Below are positions 27,406-37,819 of a DNA stretch of 64,000 nucleotides, one piece after another. Positions within the stretch are counted from its first letter, which is position 1. The number at the start of each line of letters is the position of its first letter. The notes under the pieces are model-generated. The model was not told where the DNA came from, searched no databases, and worked only from the letters and a program-made list of their open reading frames with translations. Source of the DNA: Pedobacter cryoconitis (lineage in GTDB: Bacteria > Bacteroidota > Bacteroidia > Sphingobacteriales > Sphingobacteriaceae). The translations under genes and the position numbers were made by a program. The stretch spans positions 620,001 through 684,000 of the forward strand of contig NZ_JACHCC010000001.1 in assembly GCF_014207135.1 (NCBI RefSeq). Reading direction: 5' to 3'.

Positions 27406-27972
27406 ATGAAAAAGTACATTTTACAGTCTCTACGTCTTACAGCAGTTTTATTAGTTCTGCTTTGCGTCATATATCCTTTAATAGTTGCCTTTGCCGGAAG
27501 TTTTTCTAAAGGTCAGGGTGGTGGAGAAAAGATCACTAAGAATGGCCAGGTAGTAGGTTATGCTTTGTTAGGCCAGTCATTTACTAAACCTCAGTATTTC
27601 TGGGGCAGACCATCTGCGGTAGGCTATAAAGCTGATGGATCAGGTGGTTCAAACAAAGGTCCGTCAAATCCTGACTATTTGAAAGAAGTAAATGGCAGAA
27701 TTGATTCCCTGCTTAAATATCACCCATACCTGAAACGCAGTGATATTCCTTCGGATATGGTAACTGCCTCTGGTAGCGGACTGGACCCTAATATTTCGGT
27801 AGAAGGTGCAGCTATTCAAATTAAAAGAGTAGCCCAATACAGAAAACTGAATGAAAAAGAGGTAGCTGACCTGGTTAAAAAAACTGTTAAAGGTCCTTTC
27901 TTAGGCCTTTTTGGCCCAAGTACAGTGAATGTACTTGAACTTAACGTAGCACTGGATAATCTGAAAAAATAA
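27406..27972 (+). CDS. kdpC: K+-transporting ATPase subunit KdpC
   Basis: A single N-terminal membrane helix (about 9-31) and a soluble domain with the KdpC signatures GQSFTKPQYFWGRPSA, SNKGPSNPDYL, VTASGSGLDPNISVEGA and LNVLELNVALD. KdpC aids assembly and nucleotide affinity of the pump. A strong terminator follows at 27978. Confidence 0.96.
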   Translation: MKKYILQSLRLTAVLLVLLCVIYPLIVAFAGSFSKGQGGGEKITKNGQVVGYALLGQSFTKPQYFWGRPSAVGYKADGSGGSNKGPSNPDYLKEVNGRIDSLLKYHPYLKRSDIPSDMVTASGSGLDPNISVEGAAIQIKRVAQYRKLNEKEVADLVKKTVKGPFLGLFGPSTVNVLELNVALDNLKK

Positions 27973-27977
27973 TTTTT

Positions 27978-28016
27978 AGCGCCTGTTGGAAATGAAAAAT
28001 TTAAACAGGCGCTTTT
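27978..28016 (+). terminator. Terminator after kdpC
   Basis: Perfect 10-bp arms AGCGCCTGTT (27978-27987) and AACAGGCGCT (28004-28013), then a run of T. It may separate kdpFABC from the porin gene or act as an attenuator. Confidence 0.75.
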
Positions 28017-28049
28017 ACAAGCCCTTTCCCAATTAATTAAGAACAAAAC

Positions 28050-29120
28050 ATGAACAAATTTTTGATTGCAGCTGCCACTGTATGTGTAGGTTTAAGTGCA
28101 AAAGCACAAGACGAACCTAAAGTGAAATTTTCGGGATATGCCGAAATATATTATGGATACGATTTTAACAGACCGATGAATAATAACAGACCTGGGTTCA
28201 TTTATTCACATAACAGAAGTAATGAAGTTAACCTGAACCTGGGATATATTAAAGCTGCCTATGATTCCGGAAGGATCAGAGCTAACATGGCGATCATGGC
28301 AGGTACTTATGCAAATGCAAATTTAGCTGCTGAATCTGGTGTGGCCAAGAATATCCTTGAGGCTAATGTAGGTTTTAAATTATCCAAAAAAGCTAACCTA
28401 TGGGTAGATGCAGGAGTTTTCTCTTCTCATATTGGTTTTGAAAGTGCTATATCAAAGGATTGCTGGGTACTGACAAGAAATATTTCATCAGAGAATACAC
28501 CTTATTTTGAGTCTGGTGCTAAAGTGACTTATAGTACTGATGATAATAAATTTACAGCCACTGCACTCTATTTAAACGGATGGCAGCGGATTGCACGTCA
28601 GGACGGTAACAGACAGCCGGCCGGCGGAGTACAGCTGACCTGGAAACCGACAGATAAAATTACTGTTAATTACAGCAATTATCTGGGGGCAGAAGGTGCT
28701 GATTCTGTAAGGGTAACCCGTTTCTATCATGATGTATATGGTATATTTCAGTTGAGTAAAGCTTTTGGGGTAACCGTTGGATTTGATTACGGTACACAGC
28801 AGAAATCTAAAACTGACCACCGTAAAAACGAGGTGTTGTCACCAGTTGTGATTGCACGTTATACCATCGATCCTCAATGGGCCCTTGCCGGAAGATTTGA
28901 ATATTACAAGGATAGAAATGGCGTCCTGATAACTTCAGAGTCCCCTAATGGATTTAACACAAAAGGCTATTCATTAAACATTGATTACGCACCGGTACCT
29001 AATGCTGTAGTCAGGCTGGAAGGCAAGGTTTATGATAGTAAAGACAAGATTTTTAAAAGAGAGTTGAGTAATGTAAACTATAATGCGACTGTCACTGCAA
29101 GTGTGGCTGTTTCATTTTAA
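28050..29120 (+). CDS. Outer-membrane beta-barrel porin (OmpL-like, BBP2 family)
   Basis: A 356-residue protein with a signal peptide (MNKFLIAAATVCVGLSAKAQ) and alternating amphipathic strands to the C-terminal aromatic residue (ASVAVSF). The opening KFSGYAEIYYGYDFNRP and the segment VDAGVFSSHIGFESAISKDC fit the putative beta-barrel porin-2 family. In Bacteroidota such a gene often follows kdpC, which suggests a pore for K+ or osmolyte entry. The pore function is inferred; family placement is from motif shape. Confidence 0.8.
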   Translation: MNKFLIAAATVCVGLSAKAQDEPKVKFSGYAEIYYGYDFNRPMNNNRPGFIYSHNRSNEVNLNLGYIKAAYDSGRIRANMAIMAGTYANANLAAESGVAKNILEANVGFKLSKKANLWVDAGVFSSHIGFESAISKDCWVLTRNISSENTPYFESGAKVTYSTDDNKFTATALYLNGWQRIARQDGNRQPAGGVQLTWKPTDKITVNYSNYLGAEGADSVRVTRFYHDVYGIFQLSKAFGVTVGFDYGTQQKSKTDHRKNEVLSPVVIARYTIDPQWALAGRFEYYKDRNGVLITSESPNGFNTKGYSLNIDYAPVPNAVVRLEGKVYDSKDKIFKRELSNVNYNATVTASVAVSF

Positions 29121-29130
29121 ATTGATTAGC

Positions 29131-29156
29131 AGCCGGGGCTTATAACCCCGGCTTTA
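29131..29156 (+). terminator. Terminator after the porin gene
   Basis: AGCCGGGG (29131-29138) pairs with CCCCGGCT (29146-29153), followed by TTT. The downstream small gene starts 13 bases later, so read-through or a second promoter would be needed for the kdpD-like genes. Confidence 0.7.
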
Positions 29157-29168
29157 AAAGCTATAAAC

Positions 29169-29447
29169 ATGGAAACATTTTTAGAATTTTTATTTACAGC
29201 ATTCATTACTGTTCTGGCTGGTTTTTTAATTTTAAAGTATAAGCCGAAAACTAGGAGAAGGGCAAGAAATATTAAGCTGAACAGGACGAAGGAAGTCCGG
29301 TTAAACCCGCAACGGAAATCTGCTGCGGGAAATGATTTTTACCGGAATTATTCAGGTAAATTTATATTGTTGTTTTTGATAGGTATGACACTCTTTTCAA
29401 GCGTGTTTTATTTGGTTAATGTGGGTTATGTGATCATCAAATGGTAA
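29169..29447 (+). CDS. Small two-helix membrane protein in the kdp cluster
   Basis: A 92-residue protein with an N-terminal membrane helix (about 4-21), a very basic middle (KPKTRRRARNIKLNRTKEVR) and a second helix (about 66-88). I do not recognise the family. It sits between the porin gene and the KdpD-like gene, 15 bases before the latter, so it may couple to K+ sensing. No homologue or function can be named from sequence alone. Confidence 0.6.
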   Translation: METFLEFLFTAFITVLAGFLILKYKPKTRRRARNIKLNRTKEVRLNPQRKSAAGNDFYRNYSGKFILLFLIGMTLFSSVFYLVNVGYVIIKW

Positions 29448-29462
29448 CGTAAAAAAAATATT

Positions 29463-30593
29463 TTGGAAGATAATAGTAAAGAAGATACTGTAAGCCAATT
29501 CCTTGATCTGGTCAAGAAATCCAGAAGAGGTAAACTCAAGATCTACATTGGGATGAGTGCAGGTGTAGGTAAAACCTACAGGATGTTGCAGGAAGCACAT
29601 GCTTTGCTGAAAAACGGGATCGATATACAGATAGGTTATATTGAAACGCATAACAGGGAAGAGACACATGCACTTTTAGCTGGTATTCCTTTAATTCCCA
29701 GACGTAAGCTCTTTTACAAGGGAAAGGAAATGGAGGAGATGGATGTTCAGGCGATTGTAAGCCGGAATCCTGAAGTTGTAATTGTGGATGAGCTGGCGCA
29801 TTCCAATATGGAAGGAAGTAAAAATACTAAACGCTGGCAGGATGTAATGGATATCCTGGAAGCAGGAATCAGTGTAATCTCCGCGGTGAATATTCAGCAC
29901 CTGGAGAGTATGAATGAAGAAATTGAAAAAATTACAGGCATTCCTATAACGGAGCGTATTCCGGACAGGATATTGGACATAGCCGATGAAATTGTAAATA
30001 TCGACCTGACGGCGGATGAATTGATAGACCGCCTGAAATCGGGTAAAATATATGATAAAACCAAAATTGAAAGAGCGTTAGGAAATTTCTTTCAGTCAGA
30101 GCGGATTCTTCAGCTCCGCGAACTGGCTTTAAGAGAGGTAGCTCATCATGTGGAAAGGAAGATCAGTGTAGAGATCCCAAAACAAATTAAGTTGCGGCCG
30201 GAGCGTTTTATGGCTTGTATTTCGACCAATAATGTAACAGCAAAGATCGTAATCAGGAAAACAGCCAGACTGGCTTCTTATTACAGATCACCCTGGATTG
30301 TATTGTATGTGCAAAATAGCAATGAAAGGAGTGACAGGATTAAACTAGATTTGCAGCGCCATCTGATTAATAATTTTAAGCTGGCAACCGAACTGGGCGC
30401 AGAGGTGATTAAGGTAAAGAGTGATGAGGTAACTAAAACGATCATCAAGATAGCACAGGAGAAAGAAATTACAACGATATGTATGGGAAAACCTCATTTA
30501 AATTTATTTCAGGTCATTATGAGAACCGCTATTTTCAATGAGTTACTGAAAAGTATTGCATCAACCGAAACTGACCTGGTAATTCTGTCTTAG
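29463..30593 (+). CDS. kdpD: KdpD-like sensor, N-terminal KdpD plus USP domain only
   Basis: A 376-residue protein with the cytoplasmic KdpD domain (Walker A motif GMSAGVGKT at about 30-38, TRMLQEAHAL-type helix, VDELAHSN Walker B-like motif) and a universal-stress-protein-like domain (from about 250). It lacks the membrane helices, GAF and histidine-kinase parts of full KdpD (usually ~890 aa). The start is TTG 29463; no in-frame ATG exists between the preceding stop at 29445 and the conserved region. The kinase role is probably supplied by the next gene. Split KdpD is known in Bacteroidota. Confidence 0.9.
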   Translation: MEDNSKEDTVSQFLDLVKKSRRGKLKIYIGMSAGVGKTYRMLQEAHALLKNGIDIQIGYIETHNREETHALLAGIPLIPRRKLFYKGKEMEEMDVQAIVSRNPEVVIVDELAHSNMEGSKNTKRWQDVMDILEAGISVISAVNIQHLESMNEEIEKITGIPITERIPDRILDIADEIVNIDLTADELIDRLKSGKIYDKTKIERALGNFFQSERILQLRELALREVAHHVERKISVEIPKQIKLRPERFMACISTNNVTAKIVIRKTARLASYYRSPWIVLYVQNSNERSDRIKLDLQRHLINNFKLATELGAEVIKVKSDEVTKTIIKIAQEKEITTICMGKPHLNLFQVIMRTAIFNELLKSIASTETDLVILS

Positions 30594-30632
30594 AAACGAT
30601 AATGTAAAAAATGAATATCAATAAATAACGCA

Positions 30633-32384
30633 ATGAAAATAAAAACAAAACTCCGCCTCGGATTCGGGTTCCTATTTGTGGTGGTACTGTTGTTCGGCTC
30701 GATTTCACTTTATTACATGAACCAGATTTCGGTGAGTGCAAAAGTGATTTTGAAGGATAACTATGAGACGCTGAGTTACACCAGGGATATGAGATCAATT
30801 CTCGATCAGAATGATTTGCCTTTATCGGCTGAGTTACAAGCGAAGTTTAAAGAAAAACTTGATCTGGAGTCAAAAAATGTAACCGAGAAAGGAGAGGGAG
30901 AGGCTGTGAATGCACTGACAGCTGCCTATAAAAAGATGATCGATCCTGCAACGCCATTGGCAGAACAGAAATCAGCACTAGGTGTAGTAAGAGCACAGCT
31001 GATGGTTATTGATCAGCTGAATATGGACGGGATTGTCAGGAAAAATGCCGTTGCACAGCATTCGGTAGAGAAAGCCAGCTTGTATCTGGTAACCGCGGCT
31101 TGTTTTTGTTTCCTTGTATTATTTTCATTTATTGTGAATTTCCCGGGTTTTGTAGCCAACCCGTTGAGAGAGTTTTCGGAAGCGATTCAGGAGATCGGCC
31201 GTAAAAATTATAAACAAAGACTGGAGTTTGATGGAACAGATGAATTCTCGGAGCTGGCCAAGTCATTTAATGAAATGGTTGAGCAGCTGAATAAATGGGA
31301 GAATAGTAACCTGGCCAAAATCCAGTCAGAGAAACTGAGAATTGAGGCTATTATAGAGCAGATGCAGGATGCCATTATCGGTCTGAATGAGAAACAGGAA
31401 ATTCTGTTTATGAATAAAGTCGCTGCTCAGCTGATGAACCTGGAAGAAGGAAAAGTAAACGGGCTGAATGTTAAAGACCTGATGAAAAAGAATGATCTGT
31501 TAACCCGGATCATGAAAAACGAAGGTAATGATCAACCGATAAAAATTTATGCAGATCATAAAGAATCCTATTTCCAGTTGCAGAAAAGAGAGATTGTAGT
31601 TCCTGTTTATGACGATCAGGAAACAACTATCCTGCAGACAGGTAAAACAGCTGGTACTGTTTATATTCTGAATAATATTACGCAGTTTAAAGAGCTTGAT
31701 GAAGCTAAAACGAATTTTATAGCAACCGTTTCCCACGAACTTAAAACACCAATTTCATCTATAAAGATGAGTTTGAAACTCATGGATGATGAAAGGATCG
31801 GGACGATGAATACTGAGCAAAAACAGTTGGTAGAGCATATTAAAGACGATTGCAGCCGTTTGCTGAAAATCACAAGTGAATTGCTGGATCTTGCTCAGGT
31901 AGAAACCGGAAATCTACAGTTGAATTTTGTGAAAGCTGATCCTTCAGAAATTGTAAATTATGCACTCAATGCAGTCAGATTTCAGGCGGAACAAAAAAAC
32001 ATTCAGCTGGAACTGATTACTGATGATAGACTTCCGAAGGTGAATGCCGATGTAGAGAAAACGGCCTGGGTACTGATTAACTTTTTATCCAACGCACTCC
32101 GTTATAGTGCTGAAAAATCAAAAGTACTGATAGAGATTGCCCAGAAACATCACGGCATAGAATTTTCAGTTCGTGATTTTGGAAAAGGAATTGATGAGCA
32201 GTATCAGAAACGTTTGTTTGACCGCTATTTCCAGGTACCGACCGATGGTAACAATAAATCAGGTTCCGGATTAGGTCTGGCCATTTCCAAAGACTTTATT
32301 GAAGCTGAGAATGGTAAGATATGGGTGGAAAGTGAAATAGGGGCAGGAAGCCGCTTTTGCTTCTTCCTGCCCGTAGCAGATTAA
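30633..32384 (+). CDS. Membrane sensor histidine kinase (HAMP-PAS-HisKA-HATPase)
   Basis: A 583-residue kinase with membrane helices at about 10-30 and 150-172, a periplasmic domain between them, HAMP (about 175-228), a PAS domain (about 235-345), the HisKA phosphoacceptor H368 in TVSHELKTPISS, and the HATPase N, G1 and G2 boxes (NFLSNALRYSA, VRDFGKGID, SGSGLGLAISKDF). It follows the truncated KdpD gene by 39 bases and probably completes the split K+ sensor. No kdpE-type response regulator is present in the window. It ends one base before the convergent hutG gene. Confidence 0.88.
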   Translation: MKIKTKLRLGFGFLFVVVLLFGSISLYYMNQISVSAKVILKDNYETLSYTRDMRSILDQNDLPLSAELQAKFKEKLDLESKNVTEKGEGEAVNALTAAYKKMIDPATPLAEQKSALGVVRAQLMVIDQLNMDGIVRKNAVAQHSVEKASLYLVTAACFCFLVLFSFIVNFPGFVANPLREFSEAIQEIGRKNYKQRLEFDGTDEFSELAKSFNEMVEQLNKWENSNLAKIQSEKLRIEAIIEQMQDAIIGLNEKQEILFMNKVAAQLMNLEEGKVNGLNVKDLMKKNDLLTRIMKNEGNDQPIKIYADHKESYFQLQKREIVVPVYDDQETTILQTGKTAGTVYILNNITQFKELDEAKTNFIATVSHELKTPISSIKMSLKLMDDERIGTMNTEQKQLVEHIKDDCSRLLKITSELLDLAQVETGNLQLNFVKADPSEIVNYALNAVRFQAEQKNIQLELITDDRLPKVNADVEKTAWVLINFLSNALRYSAEKSKVLIEIAQKHHGIEFSVRDFGKGIDEQYQKRLFDRYFQVPTDGNNKSGSGLGLAISKDFIEAENGKIWVESEIGAGSRFCFFLPVAD

Positions 32385-32385
32385 A

Positions 32386-33372
32386 TTATGGATTAATCAT
32401 CCTGAAGGCCAGTGCTGCTGCTAATTTAGCAGTGCGCTGGTCCTGATCGTAAACAGGATTACATTCTGCAATATCCATACTGATAACTTTGCCGCTGGCC
32501 AGTACAGTTTGCAGGCAACTAAAGAAAAATGCATCTGGGATCAGTCCGCTAAAAGCAGCGGCGCTTACACCAGGAGCAAACGAGGAGGAGAACACATCCA
32601 TACATATGGTCAGATAGATATGCGTTGATCCGGTTATAAATTCTTCCAGCTGAATGCGTATCTCTTCTGCTCTTGAAACCATAAAACCTTCGGCAGGAAT
32701 ATAATTTACTTTCAGGTTTGATGCGGTATCAAATAAGTATTTAGTGTTACTGTTCTGCTGAATACCAACCGGTAAATATCTGAATGGTTTACCATCTGAC
32801 TGACAGTCTCTGGCTATTTGCAGAAAACCAGTCCCCGAGTTAGTCCCGTTTTCATTAGGCTCACGCAGATCAAAATGTGCATCAAAATTAATAATGCCAA
32901 TGCTTTCAGCCGGTTTGACATGATTTTTGATTCCTGTATAATGCCCGTAAGCGACCTCATGACCTCCGCCGATTACGAATGGCTGATATCCATTCGACAA
33001 AGCGAAAGCAACTGTCTGAGCAAGGGATAACTGTGCTTCTTCCATGTTCTGATCTGTACAGATAATATCTCCAAGATCAAGAAAGACTGCATCTTCAGTT
33101 AAATGAACAGGTAGGTTACAGCTGGCTTTACGGAAATGGGCAGGGCCATCTTTAGCACCTGTCCGGCCGCCATTACGTCTTACGCCTTCGTCGCAGGAGA
33201 AGCCAATTAAGGCAATCCCCTGATCGCCTGCTGGGGGTAAGCTCACATTTTCTGCCTGAAGGTCAATACGAATGATCCGCTGATGCCAGCGTTGAACAGC
33301 CAGATCTGTACCATCGTTTCTTCCGGTCCATACATCAGCCGGAGTGCTGCGGTAAAATAATGGATTAATCAT
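32386..33372 (-). CDS. hutG: Formimidoylglutamase (arginase family), HutG type
   Basis: Hydrolyses N-formimino-glutamate to glutamate and formamide, the last step of the hut pathway here. The ATG at 33370-33372 lies 5 bases past the hutI stop and is preferred over a start inside hutI. The manganese-binding arginase motifs are GGGHEVAYG, NFDAHFDLRE and a degenerate TICMDVFSSSFAPG (usual D-x-D reads D-V-F here). Length (329 aa) is normal. Last gene of the hutHUIG operon. The third motif's change is worth checking but the operon context fixes the role. Confidence 0.88.
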   Translation of the reverse strand: MINPLFYRSTPADVWTGRNDGTDLAVQRWHQRIIRIDLQAENVSLPPAGDQGIALIGFSCDEGVRRNGGRTGAKDGPAHFRKASCNLPVHLTEDAVFLDLGDIICTDQNMEEAQLSLAQTVAFALSNGYQPFVIGGGHEVAYGHYTGIKNHVKPAESIGIINFDAHFDLREPNENGTNSGTGFLQIARDCQSDGKPFRYLPVGIQQNSNTKYLFDTASNLKVNYIPAEGFMVSRAEEIRIQLEEFITGSTHIYLTICMDVFSSSFAPGVSAAAFSGLIPDAFFFSCLQTVLASGKVISMDIAECNPVYDQDQRTAKLAAALAFRMINP

Positions 33373-33377
33373 ATTCT

Positions 33378-34604
33378 TTAGATTCTTGTTCCTTTTTTCC
33401 ATACGATGCCAGGTTTGATTTTGCCCTGATGATAAAGTATTTCCCTGTAATCATTGCAAGGATAAGCCTGCATATCGGCCAGCATACCGTTGTCGAGTGT
33501 ACCGCGGTCTTCCAGACTTAAGGCCTTTGCTGCTCTGAATGTCAGGGCTGCAAAAACTTCTGCTGTACTTAGTTTTTCTGAAGCACTCATCACTGCAGCC
33601 TGCATTAATAAGTCTCCCATTGGTGCCGATCCGGGGTTCCAGTCACTGGCAATAGCCAGACAGGCACCCGCATCAAGTAGAATCCGGGCAGGCGCATACT
33701 GCATACCTAAACCAAGAGAGGCACCAGGAAGTACAACTGCCACAGTATCGGAATCTTTTAATAAAGCCGCTTCTCGTGCTGTGCTTGCTTCGAGGTGATC
33801 TGCCGAAACAGCACCGGTTTCGATCGCTACTTCCAGTCCGCTTGTTGTAAACTGATCAGCATGAACGGTAATTTCAAATCCCATTGCTTTGGCAGCCTTT
33901 AAATAAGGTATTGAGGTTGCACGGTCAAAGGCACTCTCTTCAATAAAAATGTCTACACGACTGGCCAGGTTTTCGGTTTTAATTACAGGTAACAGGTTTT
34001 GCAGGACGTGATCCAGGTAAGCTGTGGCTGTACCTTCAAAATCTTTTGGTAAAAGATGAGCAGCCAGGCAAGTAGGAACCAGGTCAGCTTTTGAGGTTAA
34101 GGAAACTGCTTTGATCGCTCTTAGCATTTTCAGCTCATTCTCTGTATCCAGTCCGTAACCACTTTTAATTTCAATAGTCGTGATGCCATCATTTAAATGT
34201 CTTTGTACACGCTGCGCTAAAAGATCCGTAAGTTTTGCCTGGTCAGCTGCACGTGTCTGCTGAACTGAATCCCATATACCACCGCCACTTTTTGCAATTT
34301 CCAGATAGGTTTTACCCTGGATACGAAGGCTGTAGTCTTTAGCCCTGCTGCCAGCAAAACAAATATGGGTATGACAATCGACAAAACCAGGTAATAACAC
34401 TTGTTCGCCTTTAACTTCCTCAATCTCCAGTTCAGGATTGGTGCGGCGTAAAGTTTCGAAATCACCAGTAGCCTGGATCAGTCCGTGCTCTACAATTACT
34501 CCGCCATTGGGAATGATCTGAAGCTGATTATCTTCTATAGCACCATTCAGTGCTAAACCCGACAGGGTCAGGATCTCACTGAATGGTCCGATTAATTTTT
34601 TCAT
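33378..34604 (-). CDS. hutI: Imidazolonepropionase
   Basis: Opens the imidazolone ring to formiminoglutamate. A 408-residue amidohydrolase with metal-binding HTHICFAG near residue 77, conserved GGGIWDSVQQTR, IEIKSGYGLDTENELKML, HADQFTTSG, DHLEAS, and ASDWNPGSAP near residue 320. It is one base from hutU (stop of hutU at 34606), so the genes are coupled. Confidence 0.97.
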   Translation of the reverse strand: MKKLIGPFSEILTLSGLALNGAIEDNQLQIIPNGGVIVEHGLIQATGDFETLRRTNPELEIEEVKGEQVLLPGFVDCHTHICFAGSRAKDYSLRIQGKTYLEIAKSGGGIWDSVQQTRAADQAKLTDLLAQRVQRHLNDGITTIEIKSGYGLDTENELKMLRAIKAVSLTSKADLVPTCLAAHLLPKDFEGTATAYLDHVLQNLLPVIKTENLASRVDIFIEESAFDRATSIPYLKAAKAMGFEITVHADQFTTSGLEVAIETGAVSADHLEASTAREAALLKDSDTVAVVLPGASLGLGMQYAPARILLDAGACLAIASDWNPGSAPMGDLLMQAAVMSASEKLSTAEVFAALTFRAAKALSLEDRGTLDNGMLADMQAYPCNDYREILYHQGKIKPGIVWKKGTRI

Positions 34605-34605
34605 T

Positions 34606-36279
34606 TTATCCTATTTTTAAACCGAATTTCTCAGCCCATTTCTCTGCCTGATCATAACCTGCGTCTGCATGACGGAATATACCCATCGCAGGATCGTTGT
34701 ATAACACACGGCTGATACATTTTGCAGCACGTTCAGTTCCGTCAGCCAGTACAACCATACCAGCGTGTTGTGAATAGCCCATACCTACGCCACCGCCATG
34801 ATGGAAAGAAACCCAGGTAGCACCACCCGAAGTGTTTGACATTAAGTTCAGTAAAGGCCAGTCGGAAACAGCATCAGAACCATCTTTCATCGATTCTGTT
34901 TCACGGTTAGGAGAAGCTACAGAACCACAGTCAAGGTGGTCACGTCCAATGACGATAGGACCTTTTACTTTGCCGCTGGCTACCAGTTCATTGAATATCA
35001 AACCTGCCTTTTCACGTTCACCCATGCCCAACCAGCAGATACGTGCTGGTAAACCCTGGAAACTGATTTTATCCTGTGCTTTCTGCAACCAGTTAATCAA
35101 ATGTGTATTTTCAGGAAATGCTTCCATCAATGCACGGTCAGTTACATAGATATCCTCAGGATCACCTGATAAAGCTACCCATCTGAACGGACCTTTACCT
35201 TCACAGAATAATGGTCTGATATAAGCTGGGGTAAAACCAGGGAAATTGAAGGCATCTTTTTCTCCACCCTGTCTGGCAAACTCTCTCAGGTTATTTCCGT
35301 AATCAAAAGTAACGGCACCTTTTTTCTGTAATTCAAGCATAAAGCCTACGTGACGGGCCATACTGGCTAATGAAAGTGCTTTATATTTTTCCGGATCACT
35401 TTTACGTAAGACAGCAGCTTCTGCCAGTGATAAACCGTTAGGAACATATCCATTGATAGGATCGTGCGCAGAAGTCTGGTCAGTCAGGATATCCGGGATC
35501 AGCTGATCTGCCGACAGGCGTTCCAATAAATCACCAGCATCCATCACAATTCCAATAGAAATTGCTTCTCCTGTTGCTTTTGCCTCATTAACCCATTTGA
35601 TCGCTTCTTCATAAGAATGGGTAATGCGGTCTATATATTGCGTGTCTACACGCTTTTGTATCCTTGTCTCATCTACATCAGCTCCTAGGAAGATAGCTCC
35701 AGCCATAGTTGCTGCCAGTGGTTGTGCACCACCCATACCACCAATACCTGCACTGACAATCAGTTTACCGGTTAGGTTATGGTCAAAGTGCTGACGGCCA
35801 CATTCTACAAAAGTCTCATAAGTACCCTGTAGGATACCCTGCGTGCCAATATAGATCCAGCTACCTGCTGTCATCTGACCGTACATCATTAATCCTTTGC
35901 TGCGCAGTTCATTGAAATGCTCCCAGTTTGCCCATGCAGGGACTAAGTTACTGTTCGCGATCAAAACACGTGGAGCCTCAGGATGACTTCTGATGATACC
36001 TACAGGTTTTCCTGATTGTACCAGCAAAGAATGGTGTTCATCCAGTTCCAGTAGAATTTCAATGATTTTTCGCAAAGCTTCCGGATTACGGGCTGCCTGG
36101 CCGATACCACCATAAACTACCAGTTCTTCCGGGTTTTCTGCTACCTGGCCATCCAGGTTATTCAGCAACATACGTAATACTGATTCTGTCTGCCAGCTTT
36201 TAGCATGTAACTGCATGCCTCTTGGCGCTTTGTAATGAGGATGGTTAGCGTAGGTCTTAATAAATTCTGAAGTCGTCAT
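34606..36279 (-). CDS. hutU: Urocanate hydratase
   Basis: Converts urocanate to imidazolone propionate with tightly bound NAD+. The 557-residue protein has the glycine-rich [21 protein letters not shown]-binding segment, the catalytic cysteine region [17 protein letters not shown], and the closing [20 protein letters not shown]. Its first 23 bases overlap the end of hutH in another frame, so translation is probably coupled. Confidence 0.98.
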   Translation of the reverse strand: MTTSEFIKTYANHPHYKAPRGMQLHAKSWQTESVLRMLLNNLDGQVAENPEELVVYGGIGQAARNPEALRKIIEILLELDEHHSLLVQSGKPVGIIRSHPEAPRVLIANSNLVPAWANWEHFNELRSKGLMMYGQMTAGSWIYIGTQGILQGTYETFVECGRQHFDHNLTGKLIVSAGIGGMGGAQPLAATMAGAIFLGADVDETRIQKRVDTQYIDRITHSYEEAIKWVNEAKATGEAISIGIVMDAGDLLERLSADQLIPDILTDQTSAHDPINGYVPNGLSLAEAAVLRKSDPEKYKALSLASMARHVGFMLELQKKGAVTFDYGNNLREFARQGGEKDAFNFPGFTPAYIRPLFCEGKGPFRWVALSGDPEDIYVTDRALMEAFPENTHLINWLQKAQDKISFQGLPARICWLGMGEREKAGLIFNELVASGKVKGPIVIGRDHLDCGSVASPNRETESMKDGSDAVSDWPLLNLMSNTSGGATWVSFHHGGGVGMGYSQHAGMVVLADGTERAAKCISRVLYNDPAMGIFRHADAGYDQAEKWAEKFGLKIG

Positions 36280-37819
36280 CGTTGTTTAGGTTAATGTGGT
36301 TTGAAATAGCAGTTTCATTTGCAGTTTTCAGCAATGAACCATTTTTTATCAATTGATGTAATTCGTTGATATCGTCTGCGAACAGGCGGTCTTCTTTAAT
36401 ATAAGGAACGTGTTTTCTGATCAGTTCATGACAGGCTTCAATAACCGGGGTCGATTTTAGCGGTCTTCTGAATTCTATAGCCTGTGAAGCATACAGCAAC
36501 TCAATAGCCTGGATAAATTCCAGATTGTCAATTACCTGATGTAATTTTCTTCCACTGATAGAACCCATAGAAACATGGTCTTCCTGTCCTAATGAGGTAG
36601 GGACACTATCGGCACTCGCCGGGAAACATAAAGTTTTATTCTCTGTAACCAGGGCAGCAGTAGTGTATTGCGGGATCATTAATCCAGAATTCAATCCTGC
36701 ATCAGCAATCAGGAGTTTAGGCAGATCATATTTACCTTCATTCATCAGGTAACAGCGACGATCAGCGATATTACCTAATTCTGCTGCAGCAACAGTTGCG
36801 TAGTCCAGGACCATTGCTAATGGCTGACCATGGAAGTTTCCTCCGCTTATGGTATCCTCAGCATTAAAAATAACCGGGTTATCAGTTACTGAATTTAGCT
36901 CAATTTCAGTCAGTTCTTTTAAGTGAAGCCACGCATTACGGGAAGCCCCATGTACCTGCGGCATACAGCGGATAGAATAAGGGTCCTGTACACGGCTGCA
37001 ATTAATATGTGAAGTGCCAATGGCTGATCCTTCCAGCAGGGCAGACAAACGGTGAGCTACCAGCTTAGTTCCTTTATAAGGTCTTAAATTGTGCAGACGT
37101 TCGTCAAATGGACGCGTAGATCCTGTTAAACCCTCCAGAGACATTGCTCCGCTTAAATCGGCCAGATCCAGTGCGTCATTTAAACGCTGTACTGCTTTAA
37201 CTGCAAAAGCAAGGATAAACTGTGTTCCGTTAATCAGGGCAAGTCCTTCTTTCGGACCAAGGACAATTGGTTCAAGGCTATACTCTTTCAGCATTTTTGC
37301 TGAAGAAACACGTTCTCCTTTAATAAATACTTCTCCCAGACCAATTAACGGAAGGAATAAATGCGATAAAGGAGCAAGATCACCTGAGGCGCCTACAGAA
37401 CCTTTTTCAGGAACAAATGGAATGATATCATTATCGATGTGCCAGATAATACGTTCCAGTGTCTGTGGTGCAATACCAGAAAAACCCTGAGCAAGCGCAT
37501 GAACCTTGGTGATCATCATGATTTTAGCAATTTCCAACGGAATTGGCTGACCTACACCAACACTATGACTTTTAAGAATATTACTTTGCAGAAGTGAAGT
37601 GTCATTTTCTGAAATATGTGTATCACAAAGGGGGCCAAAGCCTGTGTTTACACCATAGACTGGTTTCTGGCTGCGCACAATTTTTTGAACCTCTTCCCAG
37701 GAAGACTGAATGTTTTTTGCTGCTGTCAGGTTAAGCTGACCTTTTATTTTACCTGCCGCGATAGACAAGCAGATTCCGCTGGTCAGGTGATCGGTACCAT
37801 AAAAAAATGAATTATGCAT
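36257..37819 (-). CDS. hutH: Histidine ammonia-lyase
   Basis: Deaminates histidine to urocanate. The MIO cofactor forms from A144-S145-G146 in [14 protein letters not shown]; other signatures are [10 protein letters not shown] near residue 55, [16 protein letters not shown] and [15 protein letters not shown]. Length 520 aa, near the usual ~505. It overlaps the MarR-type regulator gene by 8 bases and hutU by 23 bases, so the four enzymes and the regulator form one operon. Confidence 0.98.
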   Translation of the reverse strand: MHNSFFYGTDHLTSGICLSIAAGKIKGQLNLTAAKNIQSSWEEVQKIVRSQKPVYGVNTGFGPLCDTHISENDTSLLQSNILKSHSVGVGQPIPLEIAKIMMITKVHALAQGFSGIAPQTLERIIWHIDNDIIPFVPEKGSVGASGDLAPLSHLFLPLIGLGEVFIKGERVSSAKMLKEYSLEPIVLGPKEGLALINGTQFILAFAVKAVQRLNDALDLADLSGAMSLEGLTGSTRPFDERLHNLRPYKGTKLVAHRLSALLEGSAIGTSHINCSRVQDPYSIRCMPQVHGASRNAWLHLKELTEIELNSVTDNPVIFNAEDTISGGNFHGQPLAMVLDYATVAAAELGNIADRRCYLMNEGKYDLPKLLIADAGLNSGLMIPQYTTAALVTENKTLCFPASADSVPTSLGQEDHVSMGSISGRKLHQVIDNLEFIQAIELLYASQAIEFRRPLKSTPVIEACHELIRKHVPYIKEDRLFADDINELHQLIKNGSLLKTANETAISNHINLNNDDDFRIY

